From Takashimella koratensis (taxonomy: Eukaryota; Basidiomycota; Tremellomycetes; Trichosporonales; Tetragoniomycetaceae): a stretch of DNA of 64,000 nt. Made by a program: the position numbers and the translations under genes. Location of the stretch: the NCBI GenBank assembly GCA_003116875.1, contig BCKT01000015.1:496001-560000 (forward strand). Reading direction: 5' to 3'. Numbering within the stretch: the stretch's first letter is position 1; each line of letters opens with the position of its first letter. Positions 1-11,061 of the stretch are shown piece after piece. The notes under the pieces are model-generated. The model saw nothing but the letters and a program-made list of their open reading frames with translations. It searched no databases and was not told the origin of the DNA.

Positions 1-2252
1 TGGGGGAGGACTGGTCAGCTCCCCTGCCTGGAATGGTTGTAAAGGTTCCTCTCGACTTACGCTCGTTGATCCGCCCCCTCATGACATCGACCAGTTTGGC
101 GCGGTCAGCAGCGGGTCCCTGCTCGATGACACTCTGAATGACATAGTCTGAACGGGAGGAGCGCGTCAGTAGGCTCGCATTTATCAACCATCTCTCGTAC
201 TTCCAGATCGACTCACTGCCAAACTGGTCCTCCATGAGCGAGTTGGAGCACGTGTGCAGCTCATCCAGCAAAGCTCTGAGGCGGCTCGACTCGAGCGTCT
301 CTACAGACTTTTGCAGGACACGACAGCCAAACGGATGAGTCGAGAGTTCGTTGACACTGCCGATGAACGCGGTGATCAGGGACTGCGGCGGGTCGAGGGC
401 GATCAAGCGCTGCATGGATCTCATGTTAGTTACAGTCTTGAGCAAGGCTTGGACAGCTTAACTGACCTGGACGACATGATTGGCGTTCGAAGACTTGATA
501 CACTCGATGTAGTGCCCGTCCAGCTCAGCGACCAGCTTGTTGCGCTGGTCGACTAAAATATGCTCGAGCGCCTTCTGAACCACCTAATCATTTATCAGCC
601 TAGCCCATCTTCTCCACCCCCACACCCTCATCATGTGACGCTTTGTACTCACTCTGCATCCGTACATCTGCATCGACAAATCCAAAACCTTTCCTTCCAT
701 CTTCTTCGCCAACGCCGCCTTCTGTAACTGATCTCCGTGCTCAAACATCTTTTGAATCACGTAATTCCCAAAGACATCCGTCATGAGTTGATAAGCGTTG
801 GGCATGATCTCATCAAAGACTTTCTGTTTGTCTTCGGCCGAAGCGCTCTCGAGTTTGTTCTGGATGAGTCGGGATCCGTGTTGGTCGCCAGAAAACTCGA
901 CGATGTAGCCGAAGATCTCGGTGAGCTGCAATTGTCAGCGACAAAGGGGCAACGGCAGAGACTCTCGCCACTCACTTGAACATCAGTCCTTCTCGGCTTT
1001 GCATGGCGAAATTCTTCAAGCTTGGCGCTGCGGGTGATCCCGTGGACGTTGTCGTCGCCCTTGCGAGCTCGATGCTGACCGTAGCCTCCCATGTGGGGCG
1101 AGAACGACGAACTGTGCGGGAGGGAAGCCTGGAGCTGGTGAATGCCATATGCCCCCGCATAAGCGGGCGACATGGGCGTCTGCATCCCGTAAAGGCTAGC
1201 TTGAGCAATCATGTCTTGACCGGGAGGCGTATAAGGTGTCTGCTGATTGCCGCCGCGCTGAGAAGGAGTGTGAGGAGTCGAAGAAGCAGTGTTGTTCCTC
1301 TAGTTCTCGAGTCCAGCGGCGATGTCGAGTTTGAGTTTTGAGTTGAGAACCTTCGAGTCAGCATCACTGTCTCTCAAAGGCGTGTGGCACTATCCCGACT
1401 CACCCTGCCACGACCCGGTTTGTGCTGGTCGACATGACCGCCTTGCTGGCCGTATATACCGGGCTGTGGAGCCCACTGGTGCTGCCTCTGATCACCGTAG
1501 CTGAAGTACCCCATGGCGCCTTGCTGCGCCATCGCCGCTTGCTGGGCCGAGTTCGGCGCCGACGACTGGTGCTGCTGCGAGTGCTGAGTCTGAGACTGCT
1601 GCTGGTGAGCCTGCTGCTGCGACTGTCCCGGACGCCCGTGAATGTGCGGGGGACGGTAGACGCTGCCGTTCTTGGTCGAATCGGGGGTAGGGTACATGTT
1701 CTGGCCGTGCTGGTTCTGCGATCGCTGGTGCTCGGGAGTCTGGATGTTTTGAACTCCATAGTCCATTCCGGGAGCACCACTGTAAGCGTCGTACCCGGGG
1801 AGCCCAAGCCCAAGGCCGACGCCCATCGAAAGGTTGGCCATCGCCGGGGTCATCGGTGCCTGCATGTCGTAAGGGTATGTGGCGGCTTGCTGAGCGGTCG
1901 CTTGAATCGGGCTGTAAGGTCCTCCGTCAAACATGTATTGGTACTGCCCGTCGAATGCGTAAGGGGTCTGGTTGTTGAACGCCTGCTGAGCCATGTGGAG
2001 GTTCGGGTTGACGTTTGCGATTGCCAGCTGGCGTTGAGCTTGAGGCTGAGCCTGGACACCGGGGAGGGACGGTTGGACTTGGGCGTGGCCGTGGGTCTGG
2101 ATCTGGGCTTGAGCCTGCGCTTGGGCCTGGGCGAGCGCGAACTGGCTAGGGTAAGGTTCTTCGAATCCGAGAGCGCCTAGGCGGTTGGAAAGCTCAGAGG
2201 TCGGGTCACTGGTCGATGGTGAGGTCACAGCGCGCGGCGTCGGGGCGGACAT
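1..2252 (-). CDS. Pumilio/PUF-family RNA-binding protein (3' end cut by the window edge)
   Basis: PUF proteins bind 3' UTR motifs of mRNAs and control their decay or translation in the cytoplasm. The ATG is at 2252. The first exon (2252-1404) encodes a Gln/Ala/Pro/Ser-rich low-complexity N-terminus with QAQAQAQ runs. Later exons start near 1299, 931 and 580 and encode six PUF repeats, joined by canonical introns. The RNA-reading positions are visible as HGSRLIQ (repeat 1), GNYVIQ (2), GCRVVQ (3), NANHVVQ (4), GCRVLQ (5) and GNYVIQ (6). Repeat 6 is restored only when the intron ending at about 146 is removed, which gives [12 protein letters not shown]. Repeats 7 and 8 should lie beyond base 1. 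The residue set matches classical Pumilio/Puf3 types rather than Puf4/5 types. The C-terminus and stop are missing because the window ends. Confidence 0.93.
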
Positions 2253-5200
2253 GACACGTCTCGTGAGGTGTCACGTGGGGATGGTAGGAGTTGAACAAGG
2301 AATGGGACGAGACGGGGCGCACGCGCGTCGCCTGGGTGAGATTGATGGGTGGCGCCGAACAGTCGCTTTAAACTGGCGTATCGGGGATACAGTGTGCGAC
2401 CCGGCGGGAAGAACGCGCGACAAGAGAAGACAGAAGAGGGGGACGCCGAGGATATCAAGGATCACGATCAAGGAGGACAACACCGAGGACAGAACGGGTG
2501 GGGTGGCGAGGTCGATGGTTTGGCCGAAGGTGATCGAGGTGACAGAGGGCGCGTGGAGAGTCGCAAAGGAGAAATGTGGGTAGTCACACGATACGCGGGT
2601 GAACAGTCACCAGCGCTGTGTTACACACTGGCAGATGAAGGAACAGGCTAGGGATAGGGGGAGACGAGAATGGAGGCGATGAATATATATGAGTGGGAGG
2701 TGGGAGGAGGATGACCGATTGTCTGCTCTCGGTTGAGAGTTTCGGGGAAAACGACAGGCGTGAAGAGGGGTCTGTGGGTGTGTGGTATGTGGTGTGCGGT
2801 GCACACACAGACGGACCGAGGTGTGTACAAGAATGGGGATTTGCCGCTGAGTGAGATGAAGGGAGGGAGGAGCTGGGAAGGCGACAGAGACAGGTGGATG
2901 GGTGGGGCGGATGAGAGGAAGAAACGGTCGCCTGGTTGAAATAGACAGAGGTCAGCGGGGTAGGCGAAGATGAATGAGAGAGAGACGGAAGAAGAATAGA
3001 AGAAAGATAGAGGGCACGAGACACACGAGAAAGAGAGTCGAGGGCACAGAGAAGAAGGTAGCGGGATAGACAGAGAGGAATGTGGGAGACGGGAAGAGAA
3101 GGGGATGAGGCGGGGGAACGGTGGGATGGTTGGGTGGGTGGATGGGTCGAGGTGAGAGAGAGATCTGCTAACGTGGGGCGAGGAGAAAAAAAGAAGAGAG
3201 AAAAAATGAGTGAGATCAGAGAGAGAGAGAGAGAGAGTGGAAGGAAGGACAGGGGCTAGGGGAACGAGCAGAGGGCTACGGGCGAGGGGAAAGAGCCAAG
3301 GAGGGGAAAGAGGGGAAAGAGGGGGCCCGTCCTCGTCTCGGTTGTTAGCGCCGCCAAAGGACAGCGCAAAGGGGCGAGAAATTAGGTTGGGTGAAAGGAT
3401 GCGGACGAGGTTGAAAGGGAGGGGGTAGGGGGAGGGAACCGTGGTAGGCGAGAGGCGAGGATGGAGGGAGGGAGCGATAAGGCGAAGCGAGAGAGAGGGG
3501 ATGAGAGGGGTTAGAGGTGTAGGACGAGAGAGAAAGACGGTGGACACGGTGATGAGGGTGATGGTGATGGCGAGGATGGTGATGAATGGTGATGGCGGCG
3601 GCAAGGAAGCCCCAAAGGAGGGGGGGAGGGACTGGGGGTTCGGGTCGGGTCGGGTGGGGCGAGGAGGTTCAAGTCGTGGCAAGGAGGCAGCGGTCGGTTG
3701 CCTCGTCGGCGAAAGATAGACGTGCGTACTCTGTCTACCCACGACCTCACTTCGATCCGAGTCCAAGGCAGGAGGGAAGGAACTGAGGAGGAGAGGAAGG
3801 GGAGGAAGGGAAGGGAAGAAGAGAGGGAAGGGGGACCGGGGTATGTTTGTAGATGTCTCAAAGGCAGACGACGAGGGGCGTAGAGTGACGCGCAGTGACC
3901 GGCAGTGGTTCATTGGGGAATGCGCCGAAGAGGGCCGACAACCGCAAGGGTTGTATGTGTGTGGTGCAGGGAGGTGCGGCAAGTCACTTGGCCGGTGAGA
4001 CAGTTACACGATCCTTCCTTGCTTGACGGCGGTGTCCAAAGGGATCCAGTCGACCAGCACGATATCGGAGGTGAGAGTAACGCGTGACATGGGGGCCCAA
4101 AGGATAAGGAAACGAGGGACGGACACGTATTCAACCCTCCATCTAACGCTCAACTCTCAACCTTGGCTCGATCCACGGTTTTCTCGATATGAAAGGGGTA
4201 GGATAAGACAGATCGGCGATATCGTCCCTGTCCTTGTCGCCTTGTCGCCTTGTCGCCTTGACAACGCCCCTCAACCGCCGCCCACGCGCTCACGAGGGCG
4301 CTGTATCGCAATGATTGCATGCTCGGCTCCGAGACTTCACACTTCCTCACTCTCCCCGAGTCCGAGACGGGCCAATCGTAGCCAGGTAAGAGGGCGAGAT
4401 TGGATGAAAGATGACTCACCAAGAAGCACCGGCCGGGTGGTGTCCGGTCAAGGATCGTGCAGCCCCCTGGAGTCGGACCTGGATGGAGGAAGGAGCGCGG
4501 GCAAGCTGGGCGAGAGGGTGGAATCGAGAGATGAGATCTGCGGACGCGACGAAGGTGAGAAGTGGGAGATGCAGGTGACGAGGGCTTTTGAGGTAGAGAG
4601 AGGGAGGACGGATGGGCTATCCACAAGGCTGAAAGGCGTCGAGCGGGCTAGGGAGAGACGATATGGACAGCGGAAGGGGGTCAGATTGAGTAGTGGTCTG
4701 AAAACAGCATGAGTTTTCCTTGAGAGAGGTGTTGTTCTCCTCGATTCGACCTGGGACGACGGGCATCACCGCATCACCGTTTCCCCGCGTGGCTAGAGAC
4801 CAAGGAGCACGGCGCGGAGCGAACAGAACCAGCGGAGACATGTACGACGCGTCGACATCCTGGCCGCGCAAGTCTTTGATGAAGAAAAGGGATGATATCA
4901 TGATCCCCCTCTGACTTGTCCCACGTAGAGACCAGAGTATCAGAGTATCAGAGCGACTGATTGGTGTGTGAGAGTTATTGATGAGTGATTAGTGATTAGT
5001 GATGAGTGATGGGCAGGCAGGCAGGCAGGCAGGCAGGGAAGCAGGGAGGCAGTAAGGAAGGTTAGCGCCAGCAGAGGAGGTGAAGACGACATGGTTGTGA
5101 AGAGGCACGGGGTCCAATCGGCGCGTTGGTCTATGCCTAGACGATAGGACGAGCTCCGAGATGCTAGAGTGGTATCCACGCCAAGGATGAGCTGCGTACT

Positions 5201-5679
5201 ATCAGTATCCCAATGAAACAGCGATCAGGCGGCGTCCGGTCAAGTTGATGGAAACCACCAAACACAACGCACTGGCGTTCGCCTGTCGCGCGTCAATACC
5301 TCCCCCGTGCCTGGACTCATCATTACACGTGCAACAACCTCTGTCGCAATAATCCGGCAGGTTTGGTCGAAAGGTTGCATGGTCCGAGACATGTAAAAAG
5401 AAACAGGAAAGAAAGTAGAAGTAATTGGCTATAGATCAAAAAAAAAGTATTCCGCTCGCCTGATGGTGTATCTCAGAGAAAGATGAGAAAGCGAGCGAGC
5501 AAAGGTCAGGTTTATAGAAAGAGAAATACAACCACTCTAGCCCATGGTATCCGTCAATTCCTCCTCGCTCTTCTTTTCAACACGCATGTGGATCAATGTC
5601 ACTCGATATCGCTGTCCTCGCACTTCTTATGATCCAAACTTCCCATCATCCTTCCGAGTGCAGACTGTAGCGCCATCGC
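2253..5679. other. 3.4-kb gene-free stretch with purine-rich and simple-repeat DNA
   Basis: No convincing gene is seen. The side next to the PUF gene is presumably its promoter and 5' leader. From about 2640 to 3880 the plus strand is overwhelmingly G and A, so the transcript sense of the PUF gene would be CU-rich. Simple repeats include a GA run near 3217-3237, repeats of the octamer CTTGTCGC at about 4232-4256, GTGATTA-like repeats near 4983-5010 and GGCA repeats at about 5012-5037. The right part (about 5180-5679) should hold the 3' UTR of the BAR-protein gene. Open frames here are Ser/Pro/Leu- or Arg/Gly-rich and lack both ATG support and family resemblance. Confidence 0.6.
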
Positions 5680-7395
5680 CTAGACACCAAAGATCGAGAG
5701 CTCCTTCATCTCGGCGAGGACGTTCTCGACGTGCACGTCAAGCTGCCCGTTGGCATAGTCGTCACGGATGTTGTCGGAGAAGTACCTACATCCAACCAGC
5801 AAAAGATCTGGTCAGCTTCATTGTCCATGAAAGTAGGTTTATGACAAGTGCCGAATACTCGAGTATCGCCCATGACTCACCGCTGAACATTAGACAGTTT
5901 CTCATATCCCTCCTCGGCGAAGCGAAGCTGGCACCGGATCATCGCCTCGAACGAAGGATCGAGGTACGCTGTATCATCATGTCCAACATCAGTCAATGTC
6001 CCCTTTTGAAGCCCTGAACACAAGCACAAGTGTAGACATACGGATGCGGAGGTCGACGAGCATAGGGAGCTCAGCGATCAATTGATCATTGAGGATATCG
6101 TAAATCTCTCTTGCTTCATCGTGCTCTGCTTGTGCCTGTGACCAAGCTCAGCTTCAGCCTGATCGCGAGGTATTGTATGATGATCTGAGTCTAGCCGGGG
6201 CTTAGACTTACCCTAGGAAGCTTGGTAGTGTCGTCTGAAGGTTTCTCAACGAGCTTGCGCACTTTGGATCGCGCCGAGTCGTAGTCGATCAGCTGGGAGG
6301 TGTTAGCGAACGTGAGCAACTTGCTTTTGACAGTCGAGCAGCGATAGAAAGAGATTGGCGGGGAAGAAGGTGAGGCTATGACAGCTCACTTTATGATTTC
6401 GCTTCTCGATGGCAGCGTTGATGGTGCTAAAGTAGTTGTTGAGCTTGCCGACGGGCTCGAGCACGGTCGCGCGGAACGGTGCGTCCTGTGTGATACGAGA
6501 TCAGCGCGGTCCCTTGGCGATGCTCCTTGTGTCTGCAGATCGATCACTGGGTCGGGGTGAGTGGAGGACTTACGAGTTCTCGACCAACGCCAGCGTCCAG
6601 CTCGTCGACTGCTGACTTGTACGCATGACCTGCCATTGCCCCCTATTCAACAACATCAGCCAGATATCATGCAGACCGCTCCTTCTTCCAAGATCTAAGG
6701 GCCAACTCACGTCGCTAGTTCGGTCGGCGGTGTAGAAGAGCGAGACGGTCTCACCGATTCGGGTCTGGGACGACGCCATGGCTGTGGGGATCAGCGGGTC
6801 TGACGGGCCAAGATACAGAGATGGGAAGAAAGGGGTCCGTTTTTGGATGGGGCGAAGAGAAGGGAAGCAGATGGGTAGATGGTTGTGGTTCCAACTCACT
6901 GCGCATGGCATCAAGATAGGTCTTGGCTTCTTTCTGAAGGTTGTTGACCTCCTTCTCCATCCTATCTCATATCAGCACATGTCTATCAGACCTGAATCTC
7001 ATTCCCATCCTCTCAAGATAACTCATGATACCAGTGATTATCGACCAGACCCAATTCATAATCCCACTCACACCCTGTACTTGCCCTCTTGCTCGGCAAA
7101 CTCGTGGTCAACGGTCCGTTCGACTTGACCCGTCTTCTGCATCAACGTCGTCCCCGCGCGCGAAGCGGCTTTCTTCAACCTGTTCCCGGCGAGTTAGCTT
7201 TGCCTATCTGTCGTACCCAGAGTACTGTCGAGTGTGTTGACCCTTGCATGAACAGCAGATGGAAGGTGAGTGAGAGGAGTGAGAGATACATACCCGCCCC
7301 TGAGAGGTGGTCAGCGCCATCATCGTCATCGTCATTGTCTCCAAACCTCGCCCTCAGCTTGGTCTAGAGATGCAAGGCGGTACGTACCAAGACAT
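5680..7395 (-). CDS. hob3: BAR-domain protein Rvs161/Hob3 (amphiphysin family)
   Basis: Rvs161/Hob3 proteins are N-BAR membrane-curving proteins of cortical actin patches, acting in endocytosis and cell polarity, usually as a heterodimer with Rvs167. The ATG (7395) opens an 8-nt coding exon. A 6-nt microexon at 7294-7299 and an exon starting at 7179 then give an N-terminus beginning MSWGGLKKAASRAG, as expected for the family. Following exons carry KTGQVERTVDHEF, LQKEAKTYLDAM, SSQTRIGETVSLFY, LEPVGKLNNYF, LIDYDSARSKVRKL and SNVQRYFSD, ending KELSIFGV at a TAG (5680-5682). The spliced protein is BAR only, without an SH3 domain, which separates it from Rvs167. It is divergent from MRM2, with 348 bp between the two ATGs. 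Confidence 0.93.
7294..7299 (-). other. hob3: 6-nt microexon (GGGCGG) of the Hob3 gene
   Basis: On the minus strand the sequence reads ctctcag, GGGCGG, gtatgt. The hexamer is therefore flanked by an acceptor and a strong donor. Flanking introns are 7300-7387 (88 nt) and 7180-7293 (114 nt). Inclusion changes MSWLKK to MSWGGLKK, the form expected of the family, where yeast has MSWEGFKK. Both versions keep frame, so skipping would still give a protein. Confidence 0.7.
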
Positions 7396-7483
7396 GATGA
7401 ACACTGTAGCCGGTGGATGAGATGTTGCAAGTGGTGAGCCGGGAGGTACTGGGTGAGGTGAGGTGTTGATGCACTGGATGAAT

Positions 7484-7526
7484 GGGTGGTTGGGTGGTTG
7501 GGTGGTTGGGTGGATGGGTGGATGGG
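7484..7526 (+). repeat. GGGTGGTT/GGGTGGAT tandem repeat with G-quadruplex pattern
   Basis: Six GGG runs are separated by five-base spacers (TGGTT, then TGGAT). This satisfies the usual G3-N(1-7) quadruplex rule several times over. It lies inside the 348-bp divergent interval between the Hob3 and MRM2 start codons. Confidence 0.8.
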
Positions 7527-7743
7527 ATGGCAAGATGAGGATTGAATTGAGTGGTGGATGGGGGGCCGGGAGGCACGCAGTCATCGACGTAGGCGCACAG
7601 CACAGCCGGCGACAGGGTAAGTGTGACACCAAGTAAAAAAGGGACTCGGAATAAAAACAGCCTGCCTCTCAACCAGCGTCTCGTCAACATTTCTTGCTGC
7701 TGGGACATATACGAGTCACGACTCACCTCACCGGCACGATGCG

Positions 7744-8609
7744 ATGAGACCGACCTGGCGTCTATCCAAAGCTTCGTCGTCGGGTCGATGGATCACCCGC
7801 CAATCTCGTGACCCTTTCGTCCGTGGCCGCGTCCAACGAAGCACCGACAATCAGAGTTTTACACCGTCTATCACTTCGTCCCCGGTTGTCCCATACCGCT
7901 CTCGATCATCGTTCAAGCTCCTCGAACTCGCGGACCGGTTTCCGGCACTTTTATCGCGCGGAAATAGTGTCGTAGACCTCGGCGCGGCTCCCGGTGGGTG
8001 GTCTCAGGTCGCCCTGGCCCGCGTCGGCACCAGTCGTAGACCTGGTCAAGTTGTTGCCGTGGATATCCTAGGCATGCCTGACCTTCCGGGCGCTCATATC
8101 GTCAAGGGAGACTTTCTCTCCTCAGAGGTTCAGCAGTCCGTCCGTGATCATGTGACCAAGGACAAAGGGACGACTGAAGAGGGGAAGGAGAAGAATGGGG
8201 AGGTGGATACCGTGTTGAGCGATATGATGGCCCCAATGGCAGGCGTAAAAGCCCGAGATATCCAGGCTAGCTTGGACCTCGTTACCGCCGCGACGGAGTT
8301 TGCACACGCCGTGCTCAAACCAGGAGGGAGCCTAGTGTGAGCTCAATCGATGCCACAGTACTGAAGCTGATATACCCCAGTCTCAAGTTCTTCCTCCACC
8401 CCGACCTCCTCGCGTTCCGCAAGTCCAACCTCGACCCATTCTTCACCAAAGTGCATACTGACAAGCCCAAGGCGTCCCGCTCAGGTGAGTTGTCAATTGT
8501 CATACCTTATTCATTGCCTACATTAGCTAACAGCAGGAAATCGTTAGAATCAAGCGAGGCGTACTGGGTGTGCCTTGGGTACAAGCGAGACAATACATCG
8601 ACTACATGA
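7744..8609 (+). CDS. MRM2: Mitochondrial rRNA 2'-O-ribose methyltransferase MRM2 (FtsJ/RrmJ family)
   Basis: Mrm2 methylates a uridine 2'-OH in the peptidyl-transferase region of the mitochondrial large-subunit rRNA, using S-adenosylmethionine. There are three exons: 7744-8336, 8381-8484 and 8548-8609, giving 252 residues. The SAM-binding loop reads VDLGAAPGGWSQVAL. The K-D-K-E tetrad of the RrmJ family is complete: K in SRSSFKLLEL, D in LSDMMAPM, K in SLVLKFF and E in SSEAYWVCLGYK. The first two introns are needed to bring the second K and the final E into frame. The N-terminus is basic, rich in Arg/Ser and short on acids, as expected for mitochondrial import. A basic WITRQSRDPFV patch near residue 18 resembles the start of the RrmJ fold. 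The start at 7744 is the only in-frame ATG before that patch. Confidence 0.93.
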
Positions 8610-8702
8610 TGGCCCTAAACGGAAAAACAAAATGTTGTTGACACTTTACTATTTTCTTTATTCTCGCCTCGACGACTCTCGACTTGCGGCTTGGCCCCAC
8701 GC

Positions 8703-10929
8703 CTAGTGGTCCGGCTTGTACGGGGTGACCAACAGCGGCAGCCTGCTACCGCGCGATATAAGCGTCCTCGCGACGTACGGTCTCGTGCTGAACAAGTTCC
8801 ACTTGTACACCTTGACCTCGGGAACCTCTGTGAATACAAAATTTCTCACCAGCGCAAACGTCATGATCTTGAGTTCCATGATAGCGAGTTTGTAGGCGAC
8901 ACAACGACGAGGACCATCGATGAACGTCATGACATTAGGCCAGACACCGGGACCGTCGTTGAATCCCTCCTGGGTCGCGCCGTTGGGAACGTCCTTGCGA
9001 TCGAGAGCCGTAGCAGGGCCGGACGAGGAGGAAGGGGTCAACCATCGCGAAGGGTCAAAGTCGTGTGCCGTTGGACCCCAAATTGCAGGGGACATGTTCA
9101 GGAGCTCGATAGGGATGTGGACCATTTGACCGGCCCGGATACGGACGGAATCGGCCTTGGTTCCGTCTGCGAGCTTGATCGGTTCAGCGAGCGGGATGAC
9201 ATCGTCCTTCTTTGCTTGACGAATCTAGAAGAGATATTAATATATGATACTAAGCTTGATCCGAGATGCAAATAATATGCCCTTTGAGAGACCCCACACT
9301 CACTGTTCCTGGGATGGACGGGTTCACTCGCAGGGTCTCCTTGATCACCGCGTCGAGGTAGACAAGATCATCAATCTGCTCAAAATCGAGCGTCTCGCCG
9401 TACCCTAGCATCTCTTTACGTAGCTTGTCCTGGATCTCGGGCTTCTGGGCAAGCAGCAAGAGTGTGTACGCGAGCACGTTGCTACGAGGAGAAAAGGAAT
9501 ACGGTGTTAGCTGATGAATATAGCTTTCGTTAAAGCCCACTCACGCAGTCGTGTCAGATCCGGCAAACATGAATGTCGCCAATTGACCCCAGACTTCTGC
9601 CTCGTGCAGCCGCTGGTCGGGTGGGACGTCCTCGGCAAGGTCGGCGCGGACTACCAAGCTCTCAGCGATGCCTGGACCGACGAGGGGGGAAGAGTAACTC
9701 ACCCATCAAGGTCAACAAGTCCCTCTGATCAACGTCTTTCCCCTCAGATAACGCTTTCTTCCTGTCCGCGACAAGCTTCTTGGCAAGCTTATCCAGCGGT
9801 CCCATCGCAGCGTTGACCCGTTTCGTGAATGCTGAAGGCTACACCACCGAGATCATGTTAGTGTCCAACCTTACGTCTACCTCCCAACCCCTGGTTGAAC
9901 TCTTCACCCTCACTCAGCTTGCCGACTTACCGAGATTTTGTCCACCCAGGGGTACAAGAGAGTGATCAGTTTTCTCCATTGAGAATCGGTGGAACCCAAC
10001 GTCTGGCCGTGTTCGTAAAGCTCAAACATGTGTCCTCCTTCCCCGTGAGGGTGACCGACCGAGTCAAAGGAGTGGCCAAGAGCGATCTGACCAACGATAT
10101 CATAAGTCGTCCGCATGGCAGCACCAAAGACGTCGATCTGACGAGTTGATGGGTCGGTATCCTCGGGCACAGGGTCGGGGCTAATCGGGTGCTCGGCAGA
10201 CGAGTTTATGCACAAGTCCATGATGATATCGGTGAGCTTGGAAAGGAGTGAGAGGAGGTCCAGTCAGTATATAACAGCGCGACATTAATGTCGAGCATGG
10301 CAGAGTTTTAGATCGAGGTAACCACCTACTCACCTGGTCGATCTTCTCTTGAATGACGTCTTTCATCTCCTTGAGCCCCGTGTTACTAAACAACCTCGCC
10401 GCGATTTTTCGTTGTATCTTGTGCCGGTCCCCCTCGGAAACGATCAGACCTTCACGCATGTACATCCTGATGGCCTTGCGGAGGATCTCGGGCTTGCCAA
10501 ACGTATATGCGTTGTTCATAACGTAGGAGACGGCGCGGGGGTCGATGGTGAACAGACGGTCGTGAATGACCATCGGACCCTTAATGGCGAACGTCTTGCC
10601 AAGTTTGGAGACACGATCGTCCCATTCGTTGGCCATATAATAGCTAGTATGGGAGTAGAAGTGGGTAGTGAGTGGGGAGGGAGGAGGGGTCGTTAGCGAG
10701 AACTGAGTGTTGGGGATTGCACAGAAGGTGGAAAAGGAGCAGCGACTCGAATTGGAGTCTTTACTCACCTGTTGATCTCCCGCGCGTGGCCGTTGATCTT
10801 GGTACCCCCCGGGGGAAACTGGAGCCGCTTGAGAGGCGACGTGAGTGGTGCCCAGACCAGGTACTGGAACGCCCGAAAGATGCAAAACGCGACGAGAAGG
10901 AGGGATGCGGTTAGCGCTATCGACGGCAT
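8703..10929 (-). CDS. Cytochrome P450 monooxygenase
   Basis: This is a membrane-anchored haem monooxygenase; the substrate cannot be read from sequence. The ATG at 10929 begins a hydrophobic anchor (LTASLLLVAFCIFRAF) followed by a Pro/Gly hinge (LQFPPGGTKI), typical of ER P450s. Further exons carry the helix-C region (MREGLIVSEGDRHKIQRKI), DIVGQIALGHSFDS, the K-helix KETLR (ExxR), and the haem loop FIDGPRRCVAYKLA with the Cys ligand. The stop is the TAG at 8703-8705. The haem loop has Ile rather than Gly/Ser at its second position, and Ala where most P450s have Gly two after the Cys. The coding ends are only 94 bp apart from the MRM2 stop (convergent), and the gene is divergent from a drug-type transporter, which suggests a detoxification or small secondary-metabolism pair. 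The CYP family was not assigned. Confidence 0.92.
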
Positions 10930-11054
10930 CGTAGGCTCGTAATTTCCGCTCGTTCGAAGGACGTAGTTGAAGGGTTCCCCAGCTTGATCTTGCGTGACGG
11001 TGATCCGCCTTTTCTGAGTAAGATGAGGGAGAGTAAGAGATCACAAAAGAGGTG

Positions 11055-11061
11055 TTATATA
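11055..11061 (-). promoter_or_regulatory. TATA-like element of the P450 gene
   Basis: TATATAA on the minus strand, about 125 bp upstream of the P450 ATG at 10929. Confidence 0.45.

Noticed and set aside
1422..2180. 252-codon plus-strand frame opposite the PUF gene
   Set aside because: Antisense shadow of the Gln-rich exon; Leu/Arg/Val-rich with no family resemblance.
2648..3982. 444-codon open frame on the minus strand
   Set aside because: It starts with TTG, is almost pure Ser/Pro/Leu from a CT-rich strand, and shows no domain. The absence of stops follows from base composition.
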